Positions 42,655 to 52,298 of a stretch of 64,000 nucleotides of DNA are shown here, piece by piece (position 1 is the stretch's first letter; every line of letters starts with the position of its first letter). The stretch comes from CAVSMC01 sp963728935. Its GTDB lineage: Bacteria; Pseudomonadota; Gammaproteobacteria; Burkholderiales; Casimicrobiaceae. A program made the position numbers and the translations under genes. The DNA lies in assembly GCA_963728935.1 (NCBI GenBank), contig CAVSMC010000001.1, forward strand, positions 3,162,001 through 3,226,000. Reading direction: 5' to 3'. The notes under the pieces were generated by a model, which worked only from the letters and a program-made list of their open reading frames with translations, searched no databases and had not been told where the DNA came from.

Positions 42655-45078
42655 ATGAGATCGATTGTCAATCCAATGATGCGTGAAGCGTTCCCGATCG
42701 TTGTGCTCGCCCTCGCCGTGCTTGGCGCGCCGACGGCCGCAAACGCGCAGTCGCCGGCGGCGCCGGCACGAGTGATCGTGAAATACAAAGCCGATTCGCC
42801 GCTGGTCGCCAAGGCGGCGATGTCCGCCGCCGCGCGGCATGCCGTCCAGGCGAAGGCGCTCGGTGCGCGAGTGGGTCTCGCGCTGCGTGCGGGCGCCGGT
42901 GTGGCCGAGCGCACGCATGTGGTGACCGCCGATGGCATCACGTCGGCTGAGCTCGCGCAGCGCCTGTCCGTCGAGCCCGACATCGAGTACGCGGTGCCCG
43001 ACGAGTTGCGCCGTCTGAACGGCGTGCCCGACGATCCGCTGTATCTCGCCGGACCGCCGGTGTCCGGAGCCTCCGGCGGACCGGTCGTCGGCCAGTGGTA
43101 TCTTCGCGCGCCGTCCGCAATCGTGCCGTCGGCGATCGACGCCGAACAGGCGTGGAACTCGGGCGACGGCGCAGACATCGTCGTCGCGGTTCTCGACACC
43201 GGCGTGCGCTTCGACCATCCCGATCTCCAGCGAGCCGAGGCCGGCGGCCGACTGCTGCCCGGCTACGACATGATCAGCGTCCCGGCGGTCGCCAACGACG
43301 GCGATGAGCGCGACGCCGACCCATCCGATCCCGGCGATTGGCTGTCGCTCGACGATATCCAGCAAACCGGAACTCTGCTGCGCTGCTCGACCATGCCGAC
43401 CACCAGCTCGTGGCATGGCACGAAGACAAGCGCACTGATCGGTGCGATGACGAACAACGGCATCGGCATGGCCGGTATCGCAAGCGGCGTGCGCGTGCTG
43501 CCGGTGCGCGTTCTCGGCAAATGCGGCGGTTACGACTCCGACATCATCGCGGGAATGCTGTGGGCGGCGGGGATCAACGTCCCTGGCGTTCCGGTCAACC
43601 CGACGCCGGCGCGCGTGCTGAGTTTGAGCCTTGGCGGCGAGGCGGCGTGCAACAACGCGTACCGCGACGCTGTCGCCATGGTCAACGGCGCGGGCGCCGT
43701 CGTCGTCGCCTCGGCGGGCAACAGCGTCGGCCACACGGTCGGCGTACCGGCGAATTGCCCGGGCGTGATTGCCGTCGGCGGTTTGCGGCACGCCGGCACC
43801 AAGGTCGGGTTCTCGGATCTCGGCCCCGACATCGCGATCAGCGCACCTGCCGGCAATTGCGTCAACATCGGCGTGAACGAGCCGTGTCTGTATCCGATCC
43901 TCACCGCGTCGAACGCGGGTCTCACGGCGCCCATTGACGACTCGGCCGGTGGGTCGACGTACACCGACAGCTTCAACGCGTCGCTGGGGACCAGCTTTTC
44001 AGCGCCGCTTGTCTCCGGCACCGTCGCGCTCATGCTGTCGAAGCAGCCGTCGCTCACGCCCGGCCGCGTGCGCGGACTGCTGCAGGCGAGCGCGCGGCCG
44101 TTCCCGACGACCGGCGGCGACAACGGCGACGGCACCGTCGTGCCGCAATGCGCCTCGCCGCGACCGATCGGACTCGCACAAATCGACCAGTTGCAGTGCT
44201 ACTGCACGACATCCACATGCGGCGCGGGCATGCTCGACGCGGGCGCTGCCGTGCTCGCCGCGCAGGCGATCGCATCACCGAATTACACGGGGCTCTTCTG
44301 GAAGGCGCCGGCCGACTCCGAGTCCGGCTGGGGCATCAACTTCGTGCACGAAGGGGATCAGATCTTCGCCACGTGGTTCACCTACGACACGACCGGCAAG
44401 CCCTGGTGGCTGCTGATGCTCGCTGCGCGCGTCGCGCCCAACAGCAACGTCTACAGCGGCGCCATCTCCGTGAGCAGCGGGCCGCCATTCAGCAACTTCG
44501 TCGGTGTGAATGCGGAAAGTCCGGTCGGAACGGGCACGTTGACCTTTACCGATGCCGACAACGGCTCTTTCTCGTATGTCGTCAACGGAGTCGCCCAGAC
44601 GAAGGCGCTGACGCGGTTCGACCTCGCGACGGGGCCGCAGCCGGCGTGCTTCTACAGCGTCGCTCGGCCCAATCTCATCGCGGCGACGAACTACCAGGAT
44701 ATGTGGTGGGTGCCCGGAGGAGCTGAGTCGGGGTGGGGAATCAATCTTTCGCACCAGGGCGAGACGATATTCGCCACGTGGTTCACGTACGACCTCGATC
44801 GCACGCCGTTATGGCTGACCGCGCTGGTGCATCGGCAGCCGATCGGCAATGTCTACTCGGGAACGATCTATCGGAATGCCGGCGCGCGCTTCGATGCGTT
44901 CGATGCGACGAAGGTGATCGAGAGTGCGGTGGGTACGGCGACGTTCGCGTTCACCGACGGCAATAACGCGACGTTCGCGTATTCCGTCGGGTATCCGTCG
45001 CAAGCCGCGCCGGTGATGCAGGCGAAGCCGATCACGCGCTTCCAGTTCGCTCCGGTCGGCGGTCTCATCTGCCAGTAG
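42655..45078 (+). CDS. Secreted subtilisin-like serine protease with duplicated C-terminal modules
   Basis: An 807-residue S8 peptidase. It has a signal peptide (VVLALAVLGAPTAANAQ), a propeptide-like segment (PARVIVKYKADSP), and a catalytic domain with Asp181 in VLDTGVRFDHP, His254 in SWHGTKTSALI and Ser447 in LGTSFSAPLVSG. The substrate-binding ASAGNS is also present. After about residue 540 come two copies of a roughly 110-residue module, each with ESGWGIN, then H-x-G, IFATWFTYD and a Trp-Leu strand (near 545 and 681). The modules probably mediate surface or substrate binding. There are several Cys pairs. Confidence 0.92.
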   Translation: MRSIVNPMMREAFPIVVLALAVLGAPTAANAQSPAAPARVIVKYKADSPLVAKAAMSAAARHAVQAKALGARVGLALRAGAGVAERTHVVTADGITSAELAQRLSVEPDIEYAVPDELRRLNGVPDDPLYLAGPPVSGASGGPVVGQWYLRAPSAIVPSAIDAEQAWNSGDGADIVVAVLDTGVRFDHPDLQRAEAGGRLLPGYDMISVPAVANDGDERDADPSDPGDWLSLDDIQQTGTLLRCSTMPTTSSWHGTKTSALIGAMTNNGIGMAGIASGVRVLPVRVLGKCGGYDSDIIAGMLWAAGINVPGVPVNPTPARVLSLSLGGEAACNNAYRDAVAMVNGAGAVVVASAGNSVGHTVGVPANCPGVIAVGGLRHAGTKVGFSDLGPDIAISAPAGNCVNIGVNEPCLYPILTASNAGLTAPIDDSAGGSTYTDSFNASLGTSFSAPLVSGTVALMLSKQPSLTPGRVRGLLQASARPFPTTGGDNGDGTVVPQCASPRPIGLAQIDQLQCYCTTSTCGAGMLDAGAAVLAAQAIASPNYTGLFWKAPADSESGWGINFVHEGDQIFATWFTYDTTGKPWWLLMLAARVAPNSNVYSGAISVSSGPPFSNFVGVNAESPVGTGTLTFTDADNGSFSYVVNGVAQTKALTRFDLATGPQPACFYSVARPNLIAATNYQDMWWVPGGAESGWGINLSHQGETIFATWFTYDLDRTPLWLTALVHRQPIGNVYSGTIYRNAGARFDAFDATKVIESAVGTATFAFTDGNNATFAYSVGYPSQAAPVMQAKPITRFQFAPVGGLICQ

Positions 45079-45119
45079 CGCGCGCGAGAGCCGACGCGAG
45101 CCGGCGCGCCGACCACGAC

Positions 45120-45500
45120 CTACGCCGCGCGTTGCTCGATCGATTCGACGCGATCGGGATAGAAGGCGAGATGCTCCTTGATGGCGGCGACCGCCGCGTA
45201 CGGCGCCTCGTAGGTCCATGCGGCGTTGACCGCCCGCTCGCCGCCGCATGGAATGCTGTAGTAGGCGCAGTCGCCTTTGTACGGACAGTGCGTAGCGTGG
45301 TCGGTGCGCGCGAGCAGCGACATGTCGACGTCGCTGCGCGGAATGTACTGCACCGGAGGATACGATGCCTCGCGCAGCGTCAGCGCGCTGCGCGTATCGG
45401 CGACGATTCGGCCGCCGACCGACACGACGACCCGCGACGCGTTCGGCTCGATTGTGATCGGATGATCGGGACCCGGAATTCTGATCGATCGATGTGTCAT
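45120..45500 (-). CDS. DUF427 domain protein
   Basis: A 126-residue DUF427 protein: RVVVSVGGRIVADTRSALTL, SYPPVQYIPRSDVDMSLL, THCPYKGDCAYYSI and AAWTYEAPYAAVAAI are the conserved blocks. The fold is a small beta-barrel of unknown function. It starts 6 bp after the exonuclease stop, making it the third gene of a three-gene operon. Confidence 0.92.
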   Translation of the reverse strand: MTHRSIRIPGPDHPITIEPNASRVVVSVGGRIVADTRSALTLREASYPPVQYIPRSDVDMSLLARTDHATHCPYKGDCAYYSIPCGGERAVNAAWTYEAPYAAVAAIKEHLAFYPDRVESIEQRAA

Positions 45501-45506
45501 CTGACG

Positions 45507-46331
45507 TCACCTGACCGCTGCTTTGAGGCTTCGCTCGAGCAGCCGCGGCGCATCCATGCGCTGCGTCCACGCGAGGAAGCCGGGCGTCGCGCCGCGCCAC
45601 GCCAATTCGTCGACGTCGCGGAACAGCCGCGCATCGGTGCGTAGCGTCGCGAGCCTCTTGAACAGCAGCGCGAGCTCGCGCCGCTCGCCGAGCACGGTCG
45701 GCGGAAATGTCTCGATCGCGCCGTAGCGGTTCAGCATCTGCGCCGCGGTGACCGTGCCGATTCCGGCAATGCCGGGATAGCCGTCCGCCGCGTCGCCGAC
45801 GAGCGCGAGGAAATCGGGTATCAACTCCGGCGACACGCCGAACTTGTCGCGAACGCCTTGCACGTTGCGGATCTTCTTGCTCTTGCGGTCGACCTGCACG
45901 ACCCGATCGTCGCGCACGCACTGCGCGAGGTCCTTGTCCGGCGTCCAGATGCAGATCTTGTCCGCGCGCGGGTCCAAGTCTGCAATGTGCGCGGCGGAGG
46001 CGAGCGCGTCGTCGGCCTCGAGCTCGATCATCGGCCAGACGGCGACGCCCATCGCCGCGAGCGCTTCCTCCAGCGGATGGAACTGCGCGAGCAGCGCCGG
46101 CTCGATGCCTTCGCCGGTCTTGTAACCGGGCCAGAGTCCGTTGCGAAACGATTCGATGACGTGATCGGTCGCCACGCCGATGTGCGTTGCCCCTTGCTCG
46201 ATCATTTCCAGCACCGTCTGCAGCACGCCGGTCACGCCGCCGTACGGCCGGTCCTTGCCCTTGGTGAAGCGGCGCAGCCCGTAGAAGTGGCGGAACAGCT
46301 CGTAAGTGCCGTCGACGAGGTGAACGATCAT
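45507..46331 (-). CDS. 5'-3' exonuclease (FEN-like, Pol I N-domain type)
   Basis: A 274-residue stand-alone 5'-3' exonuclease. The acidic metal-binding residues are visible: VHLVDGTYELFRHF, VATDHVIESFRNGLWPGYKT, ELEADDALASAA and CIWTPDKDLAQCV, with the helix-hairpin-helix DAADGYPGIAGIGTVTA. Its role is probably flap or RNA-primer removal in repair. The ATG overlaps the stop of the DUF1615 gene (ATGA), so translation is likely coupled. Confidence 0.92.
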   Translation of the reverse strand: MIVHLVDGTYELFRHFYGLRRFTKGKDRPYGGVTGVLQTVLEMIEQGATHIGVATDHVIESFRNGLWPGYKTGEGIEPALLAQFHPLEEALAAMGVAVWPMIELEADDALASAAHIADLDPRADKICIWTPDKDLAQCVRDDRVVQVDRKSKKIRNVQGVRDKFGVSPELIPDFLALVGDAADGYPGIAGIGTVTAAQMLNRYGAIETFPPTVLGERRELALLFKRLATLRTDARLFRDVDELAWRGATPGFLAWTQRMDAPRLLERSLKAAVR

Positions 46332-47434
46332 GTCGGCAAGCGTCCAATGCACGTGTCGTAGCGCCGCTGCACGCGCCGCGCGAACCATTCGGTGGTCAGC
46401 GTGCGCGTGATCTTCGCGCCGTGCAGCGTGATCCGCGGCAGCGCCGCGCGCGGCAGGCGCCGCTCGGCGGCGCGCTCGGCGAGCGCGAAGACGCCGATGT
46501 AGAGCTCGCTCGTCTCGAAGCGGCTCGTCTTGCCTAGCTCGAGGTCGCGGCGGATCGCGTTATCGCTCATTCGCAAGCGGCGCGCGAGCACACGCGTCGC
46601 AAGCTCGGTGCCGCTCGGTTCGCGAAGCGCTTTGTCGCGATCGTAGCGCAGCAGATCGCCGTCGAGCGCGAGCGGAACGCCGGAAAGCTCGGTGACCGCG
46701 GCCTGAAACGCGGCGTTGCGGCTCGCGTACCAGCCGGCGTTGAAGTCGGCGAAGCGGTAGAGGTTGCGATCGTAGCTCGCCGGATAGCCGAGCAGATGCG
46801 CGGTGCCGAAGTACAAGCCGCCGCGTCGCGTGAAGACTTCATGCCGAATCGAGTCGGCGACCGGGTACGGATAAGGCTTGCTCGCCGCGTGCCGCTCGGC
46901 GAACGCGACGTCGACTTGCATCGGACCGCCGGTTCGAACCGGGTTGCGCTCGGCCAGGAACGTCGTCGCGAGCGGCACCGTGCCGATGAAATCCTCGAAG
47001 ATGTCGCTCAATTGCCGCTCGGTCTTCACCGTGTCGAGTCGCTCGCGATAGGTCTTGCCGTCCGGGGAGCGCAGCGCAAGCGCAGCATCGAGCACGACGC
47101 GGGGAACGCCGGCGCGCTCGCGCTGCCGGTCGATCTCTCTCCAGGCGATGACCGAAAGACCGGGTACCGCTGGATCGGCTCGAAATCCCGATTCCTGCTC
47201 GGTTATCGCAATCACCGCGCACAGATTCTCCGGCGTCGGGGCGATGTCCAACGCGGCGATCGCCGCAAAGATGTCCGTTGCCCATCCGCTCTTGTCCTGC
47301 AGCGACCCGGGCAGCAAACGGCGGACGAGCGCGCGCCCTTCGGCGGCGGTAAGCGGTCGGTACGCCGGCGGAGATTCGGTCGTCGCGCATCCGGCGAGCG
47401 TGACGGCGGCGATGATCAAGGCGAGGAAACGCAT
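46328..47434 (-). CDS. DUF1615 lipoprotein
   Basis: A 368-residue lipoprotein: signal with lipobox VTLAGCATT, then the DUF1615 domain (NLCAVIAITEQESGFRADPA, GTAHLLGYPASYDRNLYRFA). The glutamate-containing ITEQES motif and the surrounding fold suggest a lytic-transglycosylase-like enzyme acting on peptidoglycan, but this is inferred. The start at 47434 gives a standard lipoprotein n-region; longer frames upstream are unlikely. It is the first gene of the operon with the exonuclease and DUF427. Confidence 0.88.
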   Translation of the reverse strand: MRFLALIIAAVTLAGCATTESPPAYRPLTAAEGRALVRRLLPGSLQDKSGWATDIFAAIAALDIAPTPENLCAVIAITEQESGFRADPAVPGLSVIAWREIDRQRERAGVPRVVLDAALALRSPDGKTYRERLDTVKTERQLSDIFEDFIGTVPLATTFLAERNPVRTGGPMQVDVAFAERHAASKPYPYPVADSIRHEVFTRRGGLYFGTAHLLGYPASYDRNLYRFADFNAGWYASRNAAFQAAVTELSGVPLALDGDLLRYDRDKALREPSGTELATRVLARRLRMSDNAIRRDLELGKTSRFETSELYIGVFALAERAAERRLPRAALPRITLHGAKITRTLTTEWFARRVQRRYDTCIGRLPT

Positions 47435-47533
47435 GCGCGTCGAGTCGGCGGAATCGCCCGGCACATTATCCATGCAAGCGTGCGACACCGCTAACCGTCG
47501 CAACGATCGACCCGCTCGCCGGCGGGCAGATGC

Positions 47534-47650
47534 GTGAGGAAAGAGTACGCCCGGGGCTTCGATAAGACGCGCCGCTGCCTCGGTCAGGTGTCGCGGCAGC
47601 GGGACGCGGCGATCGGCCGGCTCAAAGCGTTCGTCGAGGACGGGCGATGA
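47534..47650 (+). CDS. Short frame or gene tail (38 aa)
   Basis: A GTG-started frame encodes VRKEYARGFDKTRRCLGQVS, then RQRDAAIGRLKAFVEDGR. The amphipathic, charged pattern is coding-like, but there is no ribosome binding site and no recognisable family. It is probably the C-terminal remnant of a lost gene between the divergent DUF1615 gene and the convergent beta-helix gene. Confidence 0.3.
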   Translation: MRKEYARGFDKTRRCLGQVSRQRDAAIGRLKAFVEDGR

Positions 47651-47668
47651 GGTTCACGCCGGCAAACG

Positions 47669-48466
47669 CTACGGACAAACGGAGCCGTCGCAGAGATTCG
47701 GGCCGATCGCGGCGCGTCCCGAAAACTGCGGATTGAAGAAGCCGCCGTTGTTGGACGAGAAGACATTCGCGCCGAAGCCGGTGTTCGACGCGGCGAGGCC
47801 GACGCTTCCATTGATGATCATCGCGTTGTTGGTGACGAGGCTATCGTTGAGCACGATGCCGATGAATCGGTTGCCGATCACGTTGTTGTAGGAGATTACC
47901 GAGTTGCCGCCATTGATGCCGTTGCCGCCGTTCTTGTACACCTTGTTGCGCAGGGCGGTTCCGAGCTCGATCAGGATCCCATCGCCGCCGTTGCTGATGA
48001 CGTTCAGGTCTTCGGCCGTTGAGGCGGCTCCCAACAATGACAAGCCGGACGATCCCATTCCGAGGATCGTGCCGTTACGCACCGTCACACCGCGCGAGTC
48101 GGAGCTGTTCGACAAGATACCGACGCCGGAGCCCAACGGTGTGCACGACAACGGGAATCCGCTGCACACGGTTGCACCGATGATCGAGAACCCGTTGAGG
48201 TCGATCGTGACGCCGGGCGTGTTCGCGGCGATCTCGATCGCCGTCGTGTTCGCGGTCGGCACGACCAGATTGCCTGCCAGACGATAGCTGCCGGGCCGCG
48301 AGATGGTCACCGGAAATCCGGGCGTGTCGCCGGGCGTGACGCCGCCCGTCATCGCCTTGCCTTGATCGATCAGGACGATGCCGTCGACCGCCCACGCTGG
48401 CGCGACAAGCGTGAGTGACGCGATCGTAACCGCAAGCAGGCTCGCTGAACGCAGCGCATAGCGCAT
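47669..48466 (-). CDS. Secreted right-handed beta-helix protein
   Basis: A 265-residue exported protein: signal (LLAVTIASLTLVAPAWA), then repeats of a parallel beta-helix: TAIEIAANTPGVTIDLNGFS, GVTVRNGTILGMGSSGLSLL and NSVISYNNVIGNRFIGIVLN. Asn/Gly-rich turns are typical of pectate-lyase-like or NosD-like folds. No catalytic residues are obvious, so a structural, adhesive or carbohydrate-binding role is possible. GGAGA precedes the ATG at 48466. Confidence 0.8.
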   Translation of the reverse strand: MRYALRSASLLAVTIASLTLVAPAWAVDGIVLIDQGKAMTGGVTPGDTPGFPVTISRPGSYRLAGNLVVPTANTTAIEIAANTPGVTIDLNGFSIIGATVCSGFPLSCTPLGSGVGILSNSSDSRGVTVRNGTILGMGSSGLSLLGAASTAEDLNVISNGGDGILIELGTALRNKVYKNGGNGINGGNSVISYNNVIGNRFIGIVLNDSLVTNNAMIINGSVGLAASNTGFGANVFSSNNGGFFNPQFSGRAAIGPNLCDGSVCP

Positions 48467-48683
48467 GATTTGTCTCCGGAACGGGTTGGCGGGAGGGACC
48501 ATGGAGCCGCGGCCCCACGGTAAACGGACGCATGAAGCAGGAATTGTGCGCGCCATTAGAAGGGCTTTCCGATCAAGGCCGCATCGCGCAGCCGCGTCGG
48601 GCGGCGTGCGAACGTGTAAAGTGCGGCGACGCTGCGTGCGGCCGGCGGCGGCAACGGCCGAGCGCCGTCTGATACTCTAGCCC

Positions 48684-50654
48684 ATGACTTGGCGACTGCG
48701 CCTGACGCTGGCGCTCGTGCTCACGTTCGCCGTGGGCGCGAGCGCGGACGACGTCATCGCGCCGAACGCGAACCTCAAGGCCGAAGGTATCCCGCCGCTT
48801 TCCGCCGCACTCGCCGCGAAGATCGCGCCGTACACCGAGTTCAAGCCGACGACGGCGGTGAGCTGGCATCCGACCGAGCGCGAGCTCGTCGTGGCGCGAC
48901 GCGCCGGTAGCGTGACCGCGCTCCATCGCGTCGCGAAACCCGGCGACGAGCCGCGTCCGATCACCCTTTTCGCCGATCCGGTTCGTTCGGGTTCCTATCT
49001 GCCGAAGGCACCCGACACGCTCGTCTTTGCCCGCGACACCGGCGGCAACGAGCAGCAACAGCTCTACCGGCTCGATGCCGGCTCGGCGTCGCCCGTACTG
49101 CTGACCGATGCGAACCGAAAGCACGAGCCGGCGGGAATGACGCACGCACGCGACTACTTGCTGGTCGAGTCGACCGACGTCGACAGGACGGGCAAGCGCG
49201 AGCATCCCAGCGTCGACGTCGCGCTCGTCGACCCGCTCGATCCCGCCAAATCGCGCAAGGTCGCGACGCTGCCCGGCACCGGCTGGGGTTCTTTCTCGTT
49301 CTCGTTCGACGACAAGCGACTCGCGATGGTCGAATTCATCTCGATCAACGAGTCGTACGTGTGGCTGATGGACGTTGCCACCGGCGAGCGCAAGCGCGTG
49401 CTGCCGGCGGCCGGCGAGCAGCCCGCACAGCCGATCCTGTCGGCGGATCTCAATTTCGCGCGCGACGGCAACGGCCTCTTTCTCGCGACCGATCGCGACG
49501 GCGAGTTTCGAAAGCTCGCGTATCTCGATCTCGCATCGGGCAAGCTCGACTATTTCGGCGACGAAGCCGATTGGGACGTCGAGGACATCGCGCTCTCGCC
49601 GGACGGTCGTACGCTCGCGGTGATCGGCAACGAACGCGGCGTCGGCGTGCTCCGCCTCTACGACGCGCAGACGCGACGCGCGCTACAGCGGCCCGCGCTA
49701 CCGGTCGGAAGCGCGCGCAGCCTCGTGTGGCACGAGAACTCGCGCGATCTCGCGGTCACCGTCGACAGCGCGCAGAGTCCCGGCGATGTCTACGCGATCG
49801 ACGTGCGCGACAACCGGGTGACGCGCTGGACGGAAAGCAAGGTGCCCGAGCTCGACGCCGCGCAATTCCGCGGCGCGCAGCGCATCGAATGGAAGAGCTT
49901 CGACGGCCTGTCCATCGGCGGGTTCATCACGCGGCCGCGGGCGAAATTCACCGGTAAACGCCCGGTGATCGTCATGATTCACGGCGGCCCGGAAGCGCAG
50001 GCGCGACCGGGCTTCATTGGGCGCTGGAACTACTTCGTCGACGTGCTCGGCGTCGCGTTGATCCAGCCGAACGTGCGCGGCTCGACCGGATACGGCAAGA
50101 CGTTCGTCACGCTCGACAACGGCACCAAGCGCGAGGACTCGGTCAAGGACATCGGCGCGCTGTTCGATTGGGTCCGCACACAGCCCGATCTCGACGCCGA
50201 CCGCGTGCTGGTCGAAGGCGGCAGCTACGGCGGCTACATGGTGCTCGGCGTCGCGACGTTGTTTCCCGATCGGATCGCCGGCGCGATCGACATCGTCGGC
50301 ATCGCGAATTTCGTTTCCTTCCTGGAGAACACCGAGAGCTACCGCCGCGACCTGCGCCGCGTCGAATACGGCGACGAGCGCAATCCCGCAATGCGCGCGT
50401 TCCTCACGCGCATCTCGCCGGTGAACAACGTCGACAAGATAAAGGCGCCGCTGCTGGTGGTGCAGGGAAGAAACGATCCGCGCGTACCTTACACCGAGGC
50501 CGAGCAGATCGTCGCGGCGGCGCGCAAGAACAAGGTGCCGGTCGGCTATCTGCTCGCCGACAACGAAGGCCACGGGTTCGCGCGCAAGGCGAACGTCGAT
50601 TTCCTGTTCTACGCGATGGTCGCGTTCGCGCAAGAGCGCCTCGACGCCCGTTAG
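48684..50654 (+). CDS. S9-family prolyl oligopeptidase-like peptidase
   Basis: A 656-residue S9 peptidase with an N-terminal signal (LTLALVLTFAVGASA), a seven-bladed propeller (about 35-400) and a C-terminal alpha/beta-hydrolase domain. The triad is complete: Ser in GGSYGGYMVLG, Asp in VQGRNDPRVP and His in NEGHGF. The oxyanion motif is VIVMIHGGPEAQ. It probably trims short peptides in the periplasm. The next gene starts 19 bp downstream and may be co-transcribed. Confidence 0.92.
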   Translation: MTWRLRLTLALVLTFAVGASADDVIAPNANLKAEGIPPLSAALAAKIAPYTEFKPTTAVSWHPTERELVVARRAGSVTALHRVAKPGDEPRPITLFADPVRSGSYLPKAPDTLVFARDTGGNEQQQLYRLDAGSASPVLLTDANRKHEPAGMTHARDYLLVESTDVDRTGKREHPSVDVALVDPLDPAKSRKVATLPGTGWGSFSFSFDDKRLAMVEFISINESYVWLMDVATGERKRVLPAAGEQPAQPILSADLNFARDGNGLFLATDRDGEFRKLAYLDLASGKLDYFGDEADWDVEDIALSPDGRTLAVIGNERGVGVLRLYDAQTRRALQRPALPVGSARSLVWHENSRDLAVTVDSAQSPGDVYAIDVRDNRVTRWTESKVPELDAAQFRGAQRIEWKSFDGLSIGGFITRPRAKFTGKRPVIVMIHGGPEAQARPGFIGRWNYFVDVLGVALIQPNVRGSTGYGKTFVTLDNGTKREDSVKDIGALFDWVRTQPDLDADRVLVEGGSYGGYMVLGVATLFPDRIAGAIDIVGIANFVSFLENTESYRRDLRRVEYGDERNPAMRAFLTRISPVNNVDKIKAPLLVVQGRNDPRVPYTEAEQIVAAARKNKVPVGYLLADNEGHGFARKANVDFLFYAMVAFAQERLDAR

Positions 50655-50673
50655 CGCGCACGGAGACAACGAC

Positions 50674-51249
50674 ATGGACGATGCAGGCAAGGCGCGGCAG
50701 CCGAAGAGCGCGCCGCTGTTGCCGGGCGTGAGTCTAAGCTGGGGCGCGCGATTTTCGCCGCAGGTCATCGTCGCGATGCTTACGCTCGCCGCCGCCGTGC
50801 CACCCCTCAAGGGCGCGATCGTCTCCGGCGTGCATTGGTGGTGGGACAAGAGCTACGCGCAAGTCGACTACATCATGGACGAGGCGCGGCCCAACGACGG
50901 CTCGCCGTACATCGCCGGACATCTCGCCGGGTCGACCGAGCCGCGCAATCTCGTCGGCCTCGCGCAGGGTGCGTCGATCGTGGTGAAGGCGCTGCCGCAG
51001 GAGTCGTTCGCCGCCGGCAAGCGGATCCCGATCTGGCATTCCGACGATGCGCCGAACTTCGTCGTGCTGGGCGAAGAGGTGAACGACATTCCCGTCGCCG
51101 CGCTTCCGAAGCGTCCCGGGCTGATGTCGTTCGTCGGCTATTCGGCGTGGCTCGTCGCGACGATCGTCGTCGGTTTCATCGCGGCGATGATGGTTGCCGC
51201 ACGCTGGGCGCGCAAGTGGGGCGACCTGCCGATGCGCCGGCACTTCTAG
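50674..51249 (+). CDS. Two-helix membrane protein of unknown family
   Basis: A 191-residue protein with a membrane helix at about 30-48 (VIVAMLTLAAAVPPLKGAIV), an outside domain of about 100 residues, a second helix near 157-176 (SAWLVATIVVGFIAAMMVAA) and a basic tail. The domain contains WWWDKSYAQVDYIMDEARP and AQGASIVVKALPQESFAAGK, which I do not recognise. GGAGA lies upstream of the ATG. Its position just after the S9 peptidase gene suggests, without proof, a shared envelope role. Confidence 0.75.
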   Translation: MDDAGKARQPKSAPLLPGVSLSWGARFSPQVIVAMLTLAAAVPPLKGAIVSGVHWWWDKSYAQVDYIMDEARPNDGSPYIAGHLAGSTEPRNLVGLAQGASIVVKALPQESFAAGKRIPIWHSDDAPNFVVLGEEVNDIPVAALPKRPGLMSFVGYSAWLVATIVVGFIAAMMVAARWARKWGDLPMRRHF

Positions 51250-51261
51250 GCCAGCGCGCAG

Positions 51262-52179
51262 CTAGAAGCCGAGCTCCTCGAGGAAGCGGTCGACGTGCGC
51301 CGTCCACAGACGGCTGCCGCGCGCCATCAGTTGATGTCCGTCGGCATCGGCGACGGGGTCGGTCATGACGAGCCGCGTGGCGCTTGCGCCCGCGGCGAAT
51401 GCGCGATGCCACGCGCGCGGCCAGTCAGGACCCCAGAACGAATCGTTCTTCGCGTAGAGCCAGAGGCCCGGCACGTGCGTCGTCGCACCGTACTTGGACA
51501 TGAGCGCCTCCATGTTCTCGGAACCGCAGCTGTGCTCGGGCGCGCGCTTGCCATAGCCGCCGGTACCGCCGGCGAAGCTGATGTACGCGGCGATACCGAC
51601 GGGATTCGTCGCCGCGGTTGCGATCGATGCGAGGCCGCCCATTGACGTGCCGACGAGCACGATCCGCCCGTCTTGCGCCCACGGTTGCTGGCGGACCCAT
51701 CGCAGCGCCGCGGTGACGCCCTCGGTCGCGGCCGCCGCCGCGCGTGCGAACGCGGGCTGCCCCCAGCAGTTGCCGAAGACGTCGTAAAGCACGCCGGAAC
51801 CTTCGCGATCGGCGCCGCCGGTTGCGCCATAGCCAGGCCTTATCGGTGCGACGACGGCAAAGCCCTTCTTCAGCCAATAGCGAATATGCCCGTGAGGATC
51901 GGGCACGCGCGTGTTGTCGCGCTCGGTCTGCGTACCCGAGCGGCCATGCGAATAGATGACGACGGGAAACGGCCCGTCGCCCGGCGGATAGAACACGCCC
52001 GTGACCATGCTGATCTCGGCGCCGGTCGCGGCATCCTTGACCGGAATGCGAACGACGTCGGGCGGCAACGACGCCGCGTCGGCCGTGCGGACCGCAACGG
52101 CGAGCAGCGCCACGACGAGCGACAGCGCGCTCGCCAGCGCGGCAACCCTCAACCTTTCCGATCGGCGGGTCGGGTGCAC
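51262..52179 (-). CDS. Secreted alpha/beta hydrolase (dienelactone-hydrolase-like)
   Basis: About 305 residues from the GTG at 52179; a longer ATG frame to 52305 overlaps the next gene and is unlikely. A signal segment (ALSLVVALLAVAVRTADA) precedes an alpha/beta-hydrolase fold: FPVVIYSHGRSGTQTERDN, nucleophile Ser in VLVGTSMGGLAS, and a His near the end in ADGHQLMARGS. An extra Cys pair (FGNCWGQ, HSCGSEN) fits an exported enzyme. The substrate is unknown. It converges on the membrane protein gene. Confidence 0.82.
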   Translation of the reverse strand: MHPTRRSERLRVAALASALSLVVALLAVAVRTADAASLPPDVVRIPVKDAATGAEISMVTGVFYPPGDGPFPVVIYSHGRSGTQTERDNTRVPDPHGHIRYWLKKGFAVVAPIRPGYGATGGADREGSGVLYDVFGNCWGQPAFARAAAAATEGVTAALRWVRQQPWAQDGRIVLVGTSMGGLASIATAATNPVGIAAYISFAGGTGGYGKRAPEHSCGSENMEALMSKYGATTHVPGLWLYAKNDSFWGPDWPRAWHRAFAAGASATRLVMTDPVADADGHQLMARGSRLWTAHVDRFLEELGF

Positions 52180-52298
52180 GGTGCGATTCCGATGAAAGCC
52201 CAAAGCGGCGGATGGTAGCAAGGCGCGAAGCGCCGTGGGTAACGATCTTGCGCAGTTCGGCGCTGTCAAACCATGACCGGCATCAAAGGAGATCGACC

